This document shows positions 7,963 through 14,914 of a stretch of 23,594 bases of DNA, piece after piece. Location: positions 1 through 23,594 of the IMG/VR virus record IMGVR_UViG_3300009079_000128. The stretch is one strand, 5' to 3'. The stretch comes from a virus. Position numbers and translations under genes: made by a program. Numbering within the stretch: the first letter of the stretch is position 1; each line of letters opens with the position of its first letter. The notes below the pieces were generated by a model, which saw only the letters and a list, made by a program, of their open reading frames with translations, was not told the DNA's origin and searched no databases.

Positions 7963-8860
7963 TCAAAAAAGAATCTAGATCATCATCAGATGAAACACTT
8001 GAAGTTGATTCTGTTTTTGCTGGAGCTTCCACTGGCTTTTCTGCTACCGCAGTTGCCGATTGTGTTGCTTTTTTAGGAGCACTCGATGTCATCTCAGCGA
8101 TAGAGTTGCCTGGATTGATGTACATTCTCAATACGTCATTAACGAAAGATCTTGTATCTTCATCCCATGCTTGGTAATCATAACCCTTTAATGAAGGAGC
8201 AGCTTCTAGCTCGGCCTTAATTGTTGTCATGGTCTCTTTGTTACGCTCTGCTGGTACATCACCCATAATAATAGCTGATTTACTTGCTGAGAATTTAGAC
8301 TTGTCATAGTTGTTATAGTCACCTTGGCGAGTAATAATCAACTCAAAGTTCTTACCTTCAAAAAGGTCAAATACTTGTGTTGGTTCACCAAAGTCTGGTT
8401 TCAATTCTGCATCAATCTTCTCTTTGATCTTGTAACCAAATTTGAATACTTTGTAAGTACCTTCTAGATCTGGATTTTGTGGATCTTTGATGATCTTGAT
8501 TAGTGCATAATATTGCTGGCGTCTTTTCAATTTCTCTGAAGACTTGCGGTCAACAGCTGAATCTGATTTACGTAGCTTCCAAAATACATCTGCAATAGGA
8601 CACTTCTCACCTACAGTTGATGGACTATCTACTAGTTTACCATCACCGCTTGAGTTAGTTAGCCAGTGTACGTATTTTTGGATTAGGGAATTACGAGGGT
8701 TTTCTGGATTAGGAACAAAACGAATTAATGCTTTGTAAGTTCCGTCTTTACCGTCGTCTGCGGTTGGTTTGTAGATCTCGTTAGTAGAACTACTTGCTTG
8801 TACTTGGTGCGTTTCTACGTCTTCTACACCTAAGTTAAAAATGTCAAATGAATCACTCAT
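7946..8860 (-). CDS. 32: Single-stranded DNA-binding protein, T4 gp32 type
   Basis: 304 residues, compared with 301 in T4. It coats single-stranded DNA during replication, recombination and repair. The OB-fold core follows the T4 pattern: YKALIRFVPNPENP (42-55), the VFKFGYKIKEKI block (138-149) and NNYDKSKF (183-190). The C-terminal tail is Ala/Pro/Ser-rich and ends in an acidic, Asp-rich segment (SSDDDLDSFLNDLDI), the part that in T4 binds partner proteins. The zinc site looks decayed: of the four T4 ligands (His64, Cys77, Cys87, Cys90) only His65 and Cys87 have counterparts, CPVC has become CPIA, and no other cysteine is nearby. A leader with a hairpin and two TTTAAA repeats precedes the gene and resembles the T4 gene 32 autoregulatory operator. 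Confidence 0.92.
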   Translation of the reverse strand: MSDSFDIFNLGVEDVETHQVQASSSTNEIYKPTADDGKDGTYKALIRFVPNPENPRNSLIQKYVHWLTNSSGDGKLVDSPSTVGEKCPIADVFWKLRKSDSAVDRKSSEKLKRRQQYYALIKIIKDPQNPDLEGTYKVFKFGYKIKEKIDAELKPDFGEPTQVFDLFEGKNFELIITRQGDYNNYDKSKFSASKSAIIMGDVPAERNKETMTTIKAELEAAPSLKGYDYQAWDEDTRSFVNDVLRMYINPGNSIAEMTSSAPKKATQSATAVAEKPVEAPAKTESTSSVSSDDDLDSFLNDLDI

Positions 8861-8920
8861 ACCTTTTAGTTGTTTAAATTTTTAAATTGTTTACCTTGAA
8901 ATTACTTTCAGTTCTTATAA
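8861..8920 (-). promoter_or_regulatory. Gene 32 leader: hairpin plus TTTAAA repeats, possible autoregulatory operator
   Basis: On the minus strand the leader holds a perfect inverted repeat TGAAA-GTAA-TTTCA (8910-8897), then an unstructured A/T run with TTTAAA twice (8886-8881 and 8878-8873), then AAAAGGT just before the ATG. In T4, gp32 represses its own translation by binding a folded element followed by UUAAA-type repeats. The arrangement here is the same in outline. No complete pseudoknot could be traced, so the function is inferred. Confidence 0.45.
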
Positions 8921-8943
8921 TCGCATACTAAAAAAAGTTTCAA
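8914..8943 (-). promoter_or_regulatory. Possible promoter upstream of gene 32
   Basis: TTGAAA (8943-8938) and TATAAG (8919-8914) are separated by 18 bases on the minus strand, giving a sigma70-like arrangement with a leader of roughly 47 bases before gene 32. The TTGAAA overlaps the stop codon of the 58-residue ORF. It does not match the TAnnTTTG form typical of Bacteroidetes, and AT-rich DNA gives many such matches by chance. Confidence 0.25.
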
Positions 8944-9116
8944 CTATTAGTCAATGTTAAAATACTATTACCGTTCTCTTTCCATCTACCGTCCTCGAGC
9001 TTAAGCAGCCCTGCTTTGTGGAGTAGTTCTTCACGCTCAGTTGTTGTGATCCTATTTTCTCGCACCATCGAAATGAGGGCTTTATTGAGATGGATGAGTT
9101 CAGTTGTAGCTAACAT
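8940..9116 (-). CDS. Small unknown ORF (58 residues) upstream of gene 32
   Basis: An open frame read by hand: MLATTELIHLNKALISMVRE, continuing to ...SILTLTNS. It has a plausible amphipathic helical N-terminal half, then TTTEREELLHKAGLLKLEDG, which could be a small helix-turn-helix or helical hairpin. It fills most of the gap between the RuvC-like gene and gene 32. The leader has ACAAT eight bases before the ATG, the same motif used by confident genes here, which favours translation. A second possible start is Met17. T4 has genes 59 and 33 near gene 32, but I see no sequence resemblance to either. Confidence 0.55.
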   Translation of the reverse strand: MLATTELIHLNKALISMVRENRITTTEREELLHKAGLLKLEDGRWKENGNSILTLTNS

Positions 9117-9266
9117 TTTAAATAATTGTTACTGTTTATTAGTATACTTATTATATATCTGGATTGCTTTTTGTTTCATCTGGAGCTTATTTTTATTTTT
9201 TTTAAATAAATTGAAACAATTCTGAACAACTAGCATATAATAAATGTTCTTTAAGTCAGAGACAGA
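9117..9266 (-). other. A/T-rich intergenic region between the RuvC-like gene and the 58-residue ORF
   Basis: 150 bases without a convincing gene. The minus strand contains a short inverted repeat AATTG-TTT-CAATT (9219-9207), followed by an A/T tract with an A-run, which could be a weak terminator or a promoter region for the replication block. It also holds a long-loop GAACA...TGTTC pair. No T4 late or middle box and no tRNA were found. Confidence 0.35.
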
Positions 9267-9917
9267 TTAGGCTGGAGGGTTCGCCATAAAGGCAACTAGG
9301 AAATAAGCGTCGACTAGGTCGTCTAACGGCTTTGGAATCTTCTTCCCAACTTCAAGGTCTTTCACAATTTTCCACAAAGGACTTTTAGCTAAGACCAGGT
9401 CTTCATTCACATTTCTTTGAAATGCCTCAAACAACTGAAGCTTGTTCATATTACCTTTACCAGCAAACTTCTTAATGGTGGTCGGAGCCACGGTCATAAT
9501 GTCTTCGGGGTTTAAGGTCTTTAAGAGTTTAAGTTTTAAGATTGCAGCACCGGCTGCCATGTCAATCATATTATTAGTCCCACCATTAGAACCATATGAA
9601 GTGCCTTCGAATCCAATAGTAAACCCATCACCGTCAAAACTGTTTTGTAAGACTAGGTTTATTATGTCATCTGCCATTCTATCGTAGCGCTTAACCTTGA
9701 GAAGTTCAGCACTTGAAAATGTTTCGTTATTTGTAAAGTCAGGTTGGTCAACTAGAGTAACATCATTTAATAGTGATATCTCTTCTTGAAGCTTTTGTTC
9801 GGCCTTTGTACCTGTTTTGGGTTTTATATAACTAATGAAATGATATTTCTTACCTTTATCATTATATAAGCAAATTCCTGGGGAATTAAGAGAAAAGTCT
9901 ACTGCTAAAAAATTCAT
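9267..9917 (-). CDS. RuvC-like Holliday-junction resolvase
   Basis: 216 residues with the RNase H-fold resolvase pattern. Acidic residues sit at the expected places: Asp7 in LAVDFSLNSPGI, Glu104 in IGFEGTSYG (101-109) and the C-terminal pair in PLDDLVDAYFLVAFM (197-211; Asp199/Asp200 and Asp203). The VAPTTIKKFAGKGNMNK block (143-159) matches the RuvC segment that ends in a G-x-G/K-x-x-K turn. It would cleave four-way junctions to debranch replicated DNA before packaging, a job done in T4 by the unrelated gp49 endonuclease VII. The start ATG directly follows the stop of the 122-residue gene (TAAATG), so the two are coupled. The family is clear; the exact substrate is inferred. Confidence 0.85.
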   Translation of the reverse strand: MNFLAVDFSLNSPGICLYNDKGKKYHFISYIKPKTGTKAEQKLQEEISLLNDVTLVDQPDFTNNETFSSAELLKVKRYDRMADDIINLVLQNSFDGDGFTIGFEGTSYGSNGGTNNMIDMAAGAAILKLKLLKTLNPEDIMTVAPTTIKKFAGKGNMNKLQLFEAFQRNVNEDLVLAKSPLWKIVKDLEVGKKIPKPLDDLVDAYFLVAFMANPPA

Positions 9918-10286
9918 TTAGATTCTTTTACCAAGACTAGCACCTAATGCAGCGCCAACAAGTCTTGAAGTTAATAAATCATAGAAAATACCTTTTTCAA
10001 TACCCAATACTTTAGCAACCATCTTACCAACTGATTTACCTAAAGCAAAACCAGTAAGACCGCCAATAATTGAACCAAAGAAACCTTCATTTGTAATTTC
10101 TTCATTAAGTCTTTCAATATCAAAAGTACCATCTTCGTTTTTATATTCTAACACGAATGATTCTAGTGCGGCATCGATCTTAGCCTCTAACTCAGGCGTC
10201 CATTCTTCTTGTAGACCCTCGTTAATAAGTTTGATATCCTGTTCTGTAACAGCATTTTCAACTAAGTATGTATTAAATGTTTTCAT
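9918..10286 (-). CDS. Small protein with capsid-targeting-like N-terminus and glycine-rich hydrophobic C-terminus
   Basis: 122 residues, family not recognised. The N-terminus MKTFNTYLVENAVTE closely resembles the T4 capsid-targeting sequence (MKTYQEFIAEA in internal proteins), including a possible gp21-type cleavage site after LVE (residues 8-10). An acidic middle (EEWTPELEAKIDAALESF) follows. The C-terminal half holds glycine-spaced hydrophobic segments: FFGSIIGGLTGFALGKSVGK (69-88) and LVGAALGASLGKRI (109-122), like a glycine zipper or a membrane-active region. It could be an internal head protein ejected with the DNA. The leader is A/T-rich with no Shine-Dalgarno. Confidence 0.8.
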   Translation of the reverse strand: MKTFNTYLVENAVTEQDIKLINEGLQEEWTPELEAKIDAALESFVLEYKNEDGTFDIERLNEEITNEGFFGSIIGGLTGFALGKSVGKMVAKVLGIEKGIFYDLLTSRLVGAALGASLGKRI

Positions 10287-10302
10287 ATTTTATATATCGT
10301 TT

Positions 10303-10854
10303 TTATTCTACTTCTAATCTTAGATTTAATCTATTGTAAAAAAAGGTGACCTCAAATGTATTAAAAGAAGACACGTTCTCTGCAAAATTCAAATTGAGTT
10401 CATTAATAGAATTCATAATTGAATCTGTAAATTCCATATAAGCTACCGATGCACCTTCAGAATCTAAGATTCTCAGAGTCAATGGTTCTATATGTGTTTG
10501 TTTAGTTGTCCTTGCATAATAATACAATAATGTATCCATCATAATCCAGTAATTAATAAAACCATCTAGTAACTGCATAGTCACTGTGAATTCTCTATTA
10601 ACTACATTTTGAATTGGCAAAGCACCTCTATGATATCTTTTAGTACCATCATTATCTTCTTGTGATAGTGGATCAAATGAAACACCTGGAATATTAATAC
10701 CTTGAATACTATAATTAACAAAATCAATAGGTTCTGATAATAATCCACCGGGTACTTTATTCAAATACTTCTTATACTTCTGTGCCACTTCCTCAGGAAT
10801 AAATTTTCTGGGGAATTTAAAATCAAATGCATTATTTCTACTATTAAGAACCAT
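10303..10854 (-). CDS. Putative tail tube-like protein (gp19/gp54 type)
   Basis: 183 residues (T4 tail tube gp19 has 163). The sequence alternates beta-prone strands, with a SIQGINIPGV segment (48-57) and a REFTVTMQLLDGFINYWIMM block (87-106) followed by IEPLTLRILDSEGASVAYMEF (122-142). The C-terminal segment FNTFEVTFFYNRLNLRLEV would be a final strand. This order of strands, aromatic helix and strands resembles myophage tube proteins and the tube-like baseplate initiator. It lies in the structural cluster, two bases after the 688-residue gene. The fold assignment is a judgement from pattern, not from a search. Confidence 0.55.
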   Translation of the reverse strand: MVLNSRNNAFDFKFPRKFIPEEVAQKYKKYLNKVPGGLLSEPIDFVNYSIQGINIPGVSFDPLSQEDNDGTKRYHRGALPIQNVVNREFTVTMQLLDGFINYWIMMDTLLYYYARTTKQTHIEPLTLRILDSEGASVAYMEFTDSIMNSINELNLNFAENVSSFNTFEVTFFYNRLNLRLEVE

Positions 10855-10856
10855 AC

Positions 10857-12923
10857 TTAGTTAATATTAAATTTACCAGATAAAATCATTGTATCATCCA
10901 CGCCATTATTAACACTGATATAAAATGTTGAGTTCTTCATACCTCTAATAGTGTTTGCGTTAGCTTCACTAATTTTAAAAAGTACTTCACCTTCACCCAT
11001 GTTTATATCTTTATTAGAAATGTGATTGAATTTTAATTTTTGTTTACCATCACCAAATGTCATAACTAAGTGTTCAGCATTTTCAAATGAAACCAACTCA
11101 ACGTCATCCTCTTTTTTCTTAGCAATTACAAATTTATAATAAGATGTAAACGGTGGGATATTAATAACTAGATCACCTTCTGATTTAAAAGCTGACGTGT
11201 CTACCTCAGTAATACTCTGAGTCATGATATTTTCATTAGAATTATCAAATTGAATTTTAGCACTTGAAGCAATAACATTATGTCTTTCAACAAATGCCGG
11301 TACATATTTTACAGTTCTAGGTAAATTGTCTGTGAATATCCCTGCTACAATTTTGCTAGAAGCTAATTGTGGTAACACATTATAAACTTCTGTCAACTGA
11401 TTCGGAGAATCAATTTTAAGTTTACTTAATCTTTTACCATACTTAGCAGCTTGATTAATTGATAAACTAGCTCTCTTTACAATCTGTGTATTATCGGTTT
11501 GATTCCATATTTTCATAGTTACATCAATAGAAAAGCTAGATGCTACGTTGCTATTAACAATAACCGGTCTAAAAACAATAGGAGTATTAAAGTCCTCGTA
11601 TTGTGTATACGTTGTTTGAAAAGTCTTAACTTCAGTAGTACCTATGTTTTCGAACACATCGACGTCAAATAAAACCGTTATATCATCTGATGTTGAAGTA
11701 ATTTGATTTAAAATATATGCTTCAAAATTACCAATAGAGTTGTCTTTCTCTCCGTATATTTTAAAGTAATCTCCATCAGTAGCATCCTCTATAACAACCG
11801 TGAAATCTTGAAACTCATCCTCTCTCGAAATAGTAAATCTATTCTCTTCACCGGTAATAAAATAATCATAACCATTAAGAGTCTCTAATTTATCGATTAA
11901 TTTAAAAGTAACATTATAGTTTGAAGTTGGATCTAAATCACTTGAACCAATACTACCATCACCATAAAATAAGTCTTCGAATTCAGCATTCTGATCTATT
12001 AGAGTTGGAACTTTAATTTCAATGAATTTACTATATAAAGTCTCACCTAAAATAAAAGGTTTAGGATTTGCATATTCATAATTACTAGTATTTAAGTAAA
12101 CCAATTGTGTTAGGTAGTTACTTATACCGCTAGTTCTTTTAGCACCTATTTGAAATAAGAAACCTTCATAGCCCCTTGCTGAAAAACTATAACCACTTCT
12201 TAAGTGCAGTCTAATACTATCATATTTAATATAATTAATATTAGCAGTTGCATTAGTCTGAGAATTTAAAAGGTCTGTTTCATTTCCACCTGCCCAATTA
12301 ACATTGTTGTTAATATAGTTAAACATATCATAATCACCGGTAGAATCATAGCCTAGTAAAGCGTATTTTGTACCCGTGCTATCTGATTGTACAGCATGAT
12401 ACCTGCCGATAGTTTGGTTAATATCGTTACCTGTATTTTCATCAGGGCTTGCAAATAAAGGATTAGCTCTAGTGTCAACAATTACTTTACCACCCTTTAG
12501 TCCTTCATATGTATATGAAACTGTACCGTTTTGTGTTGGTGTGAATTGTCCAATTTGAGTTGTGCTTGAATAAGAGTAAATTCCTAAAGATCCACCGATA
12601 GTAAACAACTCTGGGTTAGGCAAAGCACTTAGATTAAACTTATAAGTTTTACCATTTTGTAGTAAAAGTGTTCTCGCTGCAAAGTTTTCAACAGCCAAAT
12701 AGCCACTTACCGAAGTTACATCAAAATTTACTACCGCACTACCTAATTCATTAATTAAGTGTCGTTGTTGAGAAGCATCACCTTTAACTGTATCTAAGAA
12801 TTTAACCTCGCTACCATTATCATCAACTTCTATTTGATAATTAGAAGGATTACCTTGGTCGTGGTATATAAATTCAAGTAAGATGTCTGAATCTAAATAA
12901 AAATATCTTGATGATTGTGCCAT
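10857..12923 (-). CDS. Putative tail/baseplate structural protein (688 residues)
   Basis: No family recognised. The sequence is rich in Asn, Ser, Thr and Tyr with many short beta-prone segments, has no cysteine, no signal peptide and no membrane segment, and reads like a virion protein. The N-terminus MAQSSRYFYLDSDILLEFIY is followed by several beta-sandwich-like stretches. The C-terminal part (about 590-688) contains INIPPFTSYYKFVI and a VLFKISEANANTIRGM segment, and ends in TMILSGKFNIN. It lies between the membrane coiled-coil gene and the tube-like gene, inside a run of tail genes, which supports a baseplate or tail role. The leader contains ACAAT ten bases before the ATG and TATAAATA abutting it. 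Confidence 0.6.
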   Translation of the reverse strand: MAQSSRYFYLDSDILLEFIYHDQGNPSNYQIEVDDNGSEVKFLDTVKGDASQQRHLINELGSAVVNFDVTSVSGYLAVENFAARTLLLQNGKTYKFNLSALPNPELFTIGGSLGIYSYSSTTQIGQFTPTQNGTVSYTYEGLKGGKVIVDTRANPLFASPDENTGNDINQTIGRYHAVQSDSTGTKYALLGYDSTGDYDMFNYINNNVNWAGGNETDLLNSQTNATANINYIKYDSIRLHLRSGYSFSARGYEGFLFQIGAKRTSGISNYLTQLVYLNTSNYEYANPKPFILGETLYSKFIEIKVPTLIDQNAEFEDLFYGDGSIGSSDLDPTSNYNVTFKLIDKLETLNGYDYFITGEENRFTISREDEFQDFTVVIEDATDGDYFKIYGEKDNSIGNFEAYILNQITSTSDDITVLFDVDVFENIGTTEVKTFQTTYTQYEDFNTPIVFRPVIVNSNVASSFSIDVTMKIWNQTDNTQIVKRASLSINQAAKYGKRLSKLKIDSPNQLTEVYNVLPQLASSKIVAGIFTDNLPRTVKYVPAFVERHNVIASSAKIQFDNSNENIMTQSITEVDTSAFKSEGDLVINIPPFTSYYKFVIAKKKEDDVELVSFENAEHLVMTFGDGKQKLKFNHISNKDINMGEGEVLFKISEANANTIRGMKNSTFYISVNNGVDDTMILSGKFNIN

Positions 12924-12937
12924 TATTTATATTATTG

Positions 12938-13741
12938 TTAAAATCTTAACCATTTAGGAGAATAGTATACGCCAATCCCTATTGATGGTCCAGTACTTAT
13001 TACCTGATTATTGTTTAAATTTAATCCATACCCAATACCAACACCTATTGCCCAGCCACCTTTTTTAGTAGGCTTTTGATTAAGTCTAGTATTAATTAAA
13101 TTAATATTTTCTATATTACTGAAAGTTAATCCAGGGTACGATGTTGAAATTTTTAATTGATCAGCACCTCCTACGTTTTCTATAGCTGCTAATAAACTTA
13201 TTTTTTGATCTATGTCAAATGAAGCCCCACTGTAATTAAATCCATTTAGTGTTCTAGTAATAAACATATTCCCAGTTAAATTTCTAGAATTACCATTTCC
13301 AAAATCATCAAACTTAGAAAAGTCTAACTTAGTTGTCACTGAATCTATTTGAGTAGATGTAGTACTTGCTAACAAACTATCTTTTATATCTATATCAGCA
13401 GATAATAAAGTGTTAACCTTATTAAGGTCCTTATTTACATTGAGTGCTTTTTTATATTTACCTAGTAATTCAGATTGATCATTTTTTAAATCATTTAAGT
13501 CAAATTCATAGCTTCTGATCTCTGAAATTAAATTACCATTCTCAGCCACCATTGTTCTAACAGAATCTTTAGAAGCTAAATAGTTATTAAAGTTTCTATC
13601 GGAATCTTGCTTTGCGATCTCTAGTTCATGTTTTAAATTATCCGTCTGATTACACTGTCTTAAAAATAATAAAACAAAAAGAGCACCCAATACAAATGTA
13701 AGGGTGTTCCTATTGTTAGTTATTTTTTTAATTATATTCAT
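12938..13741 (-). CDS. Membrane-anchored coiled-coil protein (spanin-like candidate)
   Basis: 267 residues in three parts. A single N-terminal membrane helix (TLTFVLGALFVLLF, 13-26) follows a basic start (NIIKKITNNR), so the remainder should face the periplasm or exterior. A long charged coiled-coil region runs from about 32 to 125. The C-terminal part contains a glycine-rich beta segment GGWAIGVGIGYGLN (228-241) and GPSIGIGVYYSPKW, reminiscent of an outer-membrane-facing hairpin. This plan fits an inner-membrane spanin subunit for lysis, but a tail-associated or host-surface role is equally possible, since the genes on both sides look structural. Family not identified. Confidence 0.75.
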   Translation of the reverse strand: MNIIKKITNNRNTLTFVLGALFVLLFLRQCNQTDNLKHELEIAKQDSDRNFNNYLASKDSVRTMVAENGNLISEIRSYEFDLNDLKNDQSELLGKYKKALNVNKDLNKVNTLLSADIDIKDSLLASTTSTQIDSVTTKLDFSKFDDFGNGNSRNLTGNMFITRTLNGFNYSGASFDIDQKISLLAAIENVGGADQLKISTSYPGLTFSNIENINLINTRLNQKPTKKGGWAIGVGIGYGLNLNNNQVISTGPSIGIGVYYSPKWLRF

Positions 13742-13746
13742 TCTAA

Positions 13747-14868
13747 TTATTGTTGGTTAAACATGTCTTCTTTAGTAAGTACTTCTTCATTCATTACGTT
13801 ATGTACTAGGATTCCGCTTGCAAAATATACATCTTTATTTTCAACATTAAATGCATAAGTCGTAAATGGTGATTCAGCCTGAACCAACGTATTAGAGTTT
13901 ACTAATACCCATTCATTATTTTGATTCAACATACTATCACCAACTAAGACATCTTTAATTACTTTAAACACAACTGTATCATCAGATGTTTTAACTAAAA
14001 CCGGGTGTTCTAATGTAAGTTTTAGTTGTCCGTTGTTTATGTTATAATATGAAGAATAAGTATCTACATATATGTCACTTACCACTGCACTAGTGTATTC
14101 ATCAGAATAATTAGCAGCTGAAACATTAAACTCTCTGTATATTGTTTCTGCATCGCTTAAGCCATTAATAGCCAATGACAACAGAGTGTCTCCTAATACA
14201 ACATCTTCTACTTTTTTAGTTTCTCCATTTGCTAAGGTAAGTAAATCACCAGTTAAGTGACATCCGCCGCCACCGCCACCGCCACCGGTGTAAGTTGTTG
14301 AAGTTGGAGCTACATAAGTTGTTGAAGTTGGAGCTATATAAGTTGGAGTCGGAGTTGGACCTGCACCAGAACCAGAAGTTGGCGTTGGAGTTGGACCTGC
14401 ACCAGAACCAGAAGTTGGCGTTGGAGTTGGAGTTGGACCTGCACCAGAACCAGAAGTTGGCGTTGGAGTCGGACCTGCACCAGAACCGGAACCAGAAGTT
14501 GGCGTTGGAGTTGGTGGAACCGGAACCGAAGTCGCAGTCGGTGTTGGAGTTGGACCTGCACCAGAACCGGAACCAGAAGTTGGCGTTGGAGTCGGACCTG
14601 CACCAGAACCGGAACCAGAAGTTGGCGTTGGTGTTATCACCGTACCACCTGCTTGGGAAACCGAAATAGTATCAATAGTAGTTGTATTATTATGTCTAAC
14701 TGTTAGTGTGGCAGATCTGGCTGCACCAGAATTAGCCGACACAGTGATAGTCCAATCATTACTAGTACCTACTCGATTTATAGTAATCCAGCTAGGTGGA
14801 GTATCCCACGAATAAGCTGTACCTAAAGGTGTGATATTTACCGTTCTTGTATAATCGTTTGCTGCCAT
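13747..14868 (-). CDS. BACON-like domain plus repeat linker plus C-terminal Hint (intein-like) domain
   Basis: 373 residues. Residues about 8-74 form a BACON-like beta domain (PPSWITI, then ITVSANSGAARSATLTV, ending TISVSQAGG), a fold usually linked to carbohydrate or surface binding. Residues 79-176 are a repetitive linker of PTPTPTSGSGSGAG-type units, followed by a duplicated APTSTTY and eight glycines. Residues 203-357 are a Hint domain: Cys203 in CHLTGDLLTL, VEDVVLGD, TLEH (285-288) as block B, and YFASGILVHN ending in His356-Asn357. The residue after Asn is Val, not Cys, Ser or Thr, so canonical protein splicing is unlikely, but autocleavage is possible. A 16-residue tail follows. The gene lies 46 bases after the collagen-like fibre gene, whose linker has the same repeats. 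It is probably a tail adhesin accessory protein. Confidence 0.85.
   Translation of the reverse strand: MAANDYTRTVNITPLGTAYSWDTPPSWITINRVGTSNDWTITVSANSGAARSATLTVRHNNTTTIDTISVSQAGGTVITPTPTSGSGSGAGPTPTPTSGSGSGAGPTPTPTATSVPVPPTPTPTSGSGSGAGPTPTPTSGSGAGPTPTPTPTSGSGAGPTPTPTSGSGAGPTPTPTYIAPTSTTYVAPTSTTYTGGGGGGGGCHLTGDLLTLANGETKKVEDVVLGDTLLSLAINGLSDAETIYREFNVSAANYSDEYTSAVVSDIYVDTYSSYYNINNGQLKLTLEHPVLVKTSDDTVVFKVIKDVLVGDSMLNQNNEWVLVNSNTLVQAESPFTTYAFNVENKDVYFASGILVHNVMNEEVLTKEDMFNQQ
13798..14262 (-). other. Region encoding the Hint / bacterial intein-like domain
   Basis: Codons 203-357 of the 373-residue protein. All landmarks of a minimal Hint fold are present: the N-terminal Cys, the TxxH of block B and the C-terminal HN pair. 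At 155 residues there is no room for a homing endonuclease. It is preceded by a poly-glycine hinge and followed by only 16 residues. Confidence 0.85.
14341..14634 (-). repeat. Tandem repeat array encoding the PTPTPTSGSG(SG)AG linker (six units)
   Basis: About six imperfect copies of a 39-45 base unit coding for Pro-Thr pairs followed by Ser-Gly pairs and Ala-Gly. Copies differ by loss of one Ser-Gly pair and by one interruption (TATSVPVPP). The units are nearly identical in DNA sequence to the array at 15236-15370 in the adjacent gene, so recombination or copying between the two genes is likely. The repeat makes long open frames on other strands that are not genes. Confidence 0.9.
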
Positions 14869-14914
14869 TTTATTATTTATGTTTTTATATTTATCTTGTT
14901 TTTATATTAGCTTA

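Noticed and set aside
9117-9266. A tRNA or a second small gene in the intergenic region
   Set aside because: No cloverleaf or T-loop signature was found, and the only ATG-started frame has about 16 codons.
4719-10286. Integrase, attachment site or lysogeny functions
   Set aside because: No recombinase of the tyrosine or serine family, repressor or att-like repeat was seen; the content fits a lytic T4-like phage.
12924-12931. TATAAATA as a late promoter for the 688-residue gene
   Set aside because: It abuts the ATG, so a T4-type transcript would start inside the gene; it is better explained as part of an A/T-rich translation leader.
13798-14262. Canonical splicing intein
   Set aside because: The residue after the C-terminal HN is Val, not Cys, Ser or Thr, and the remaining C-terminal segment has only 16 residues, so ordinary splicing is not expected.
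14341-14634. CRISPR array
   Set aside because: The repeated units are contiguous and in frame with a protein, without unique spacers of constant length.
14295-14669. Long open frames on both strands across the repeat arrays (for example 14295-14669 plus and 14334-14603 minus)
   Set aside because: They are low-complexity shadows of the PTPT/SGSG coding repeat, with no sensible protein composition, and they overlap the BACON/Hint gene.
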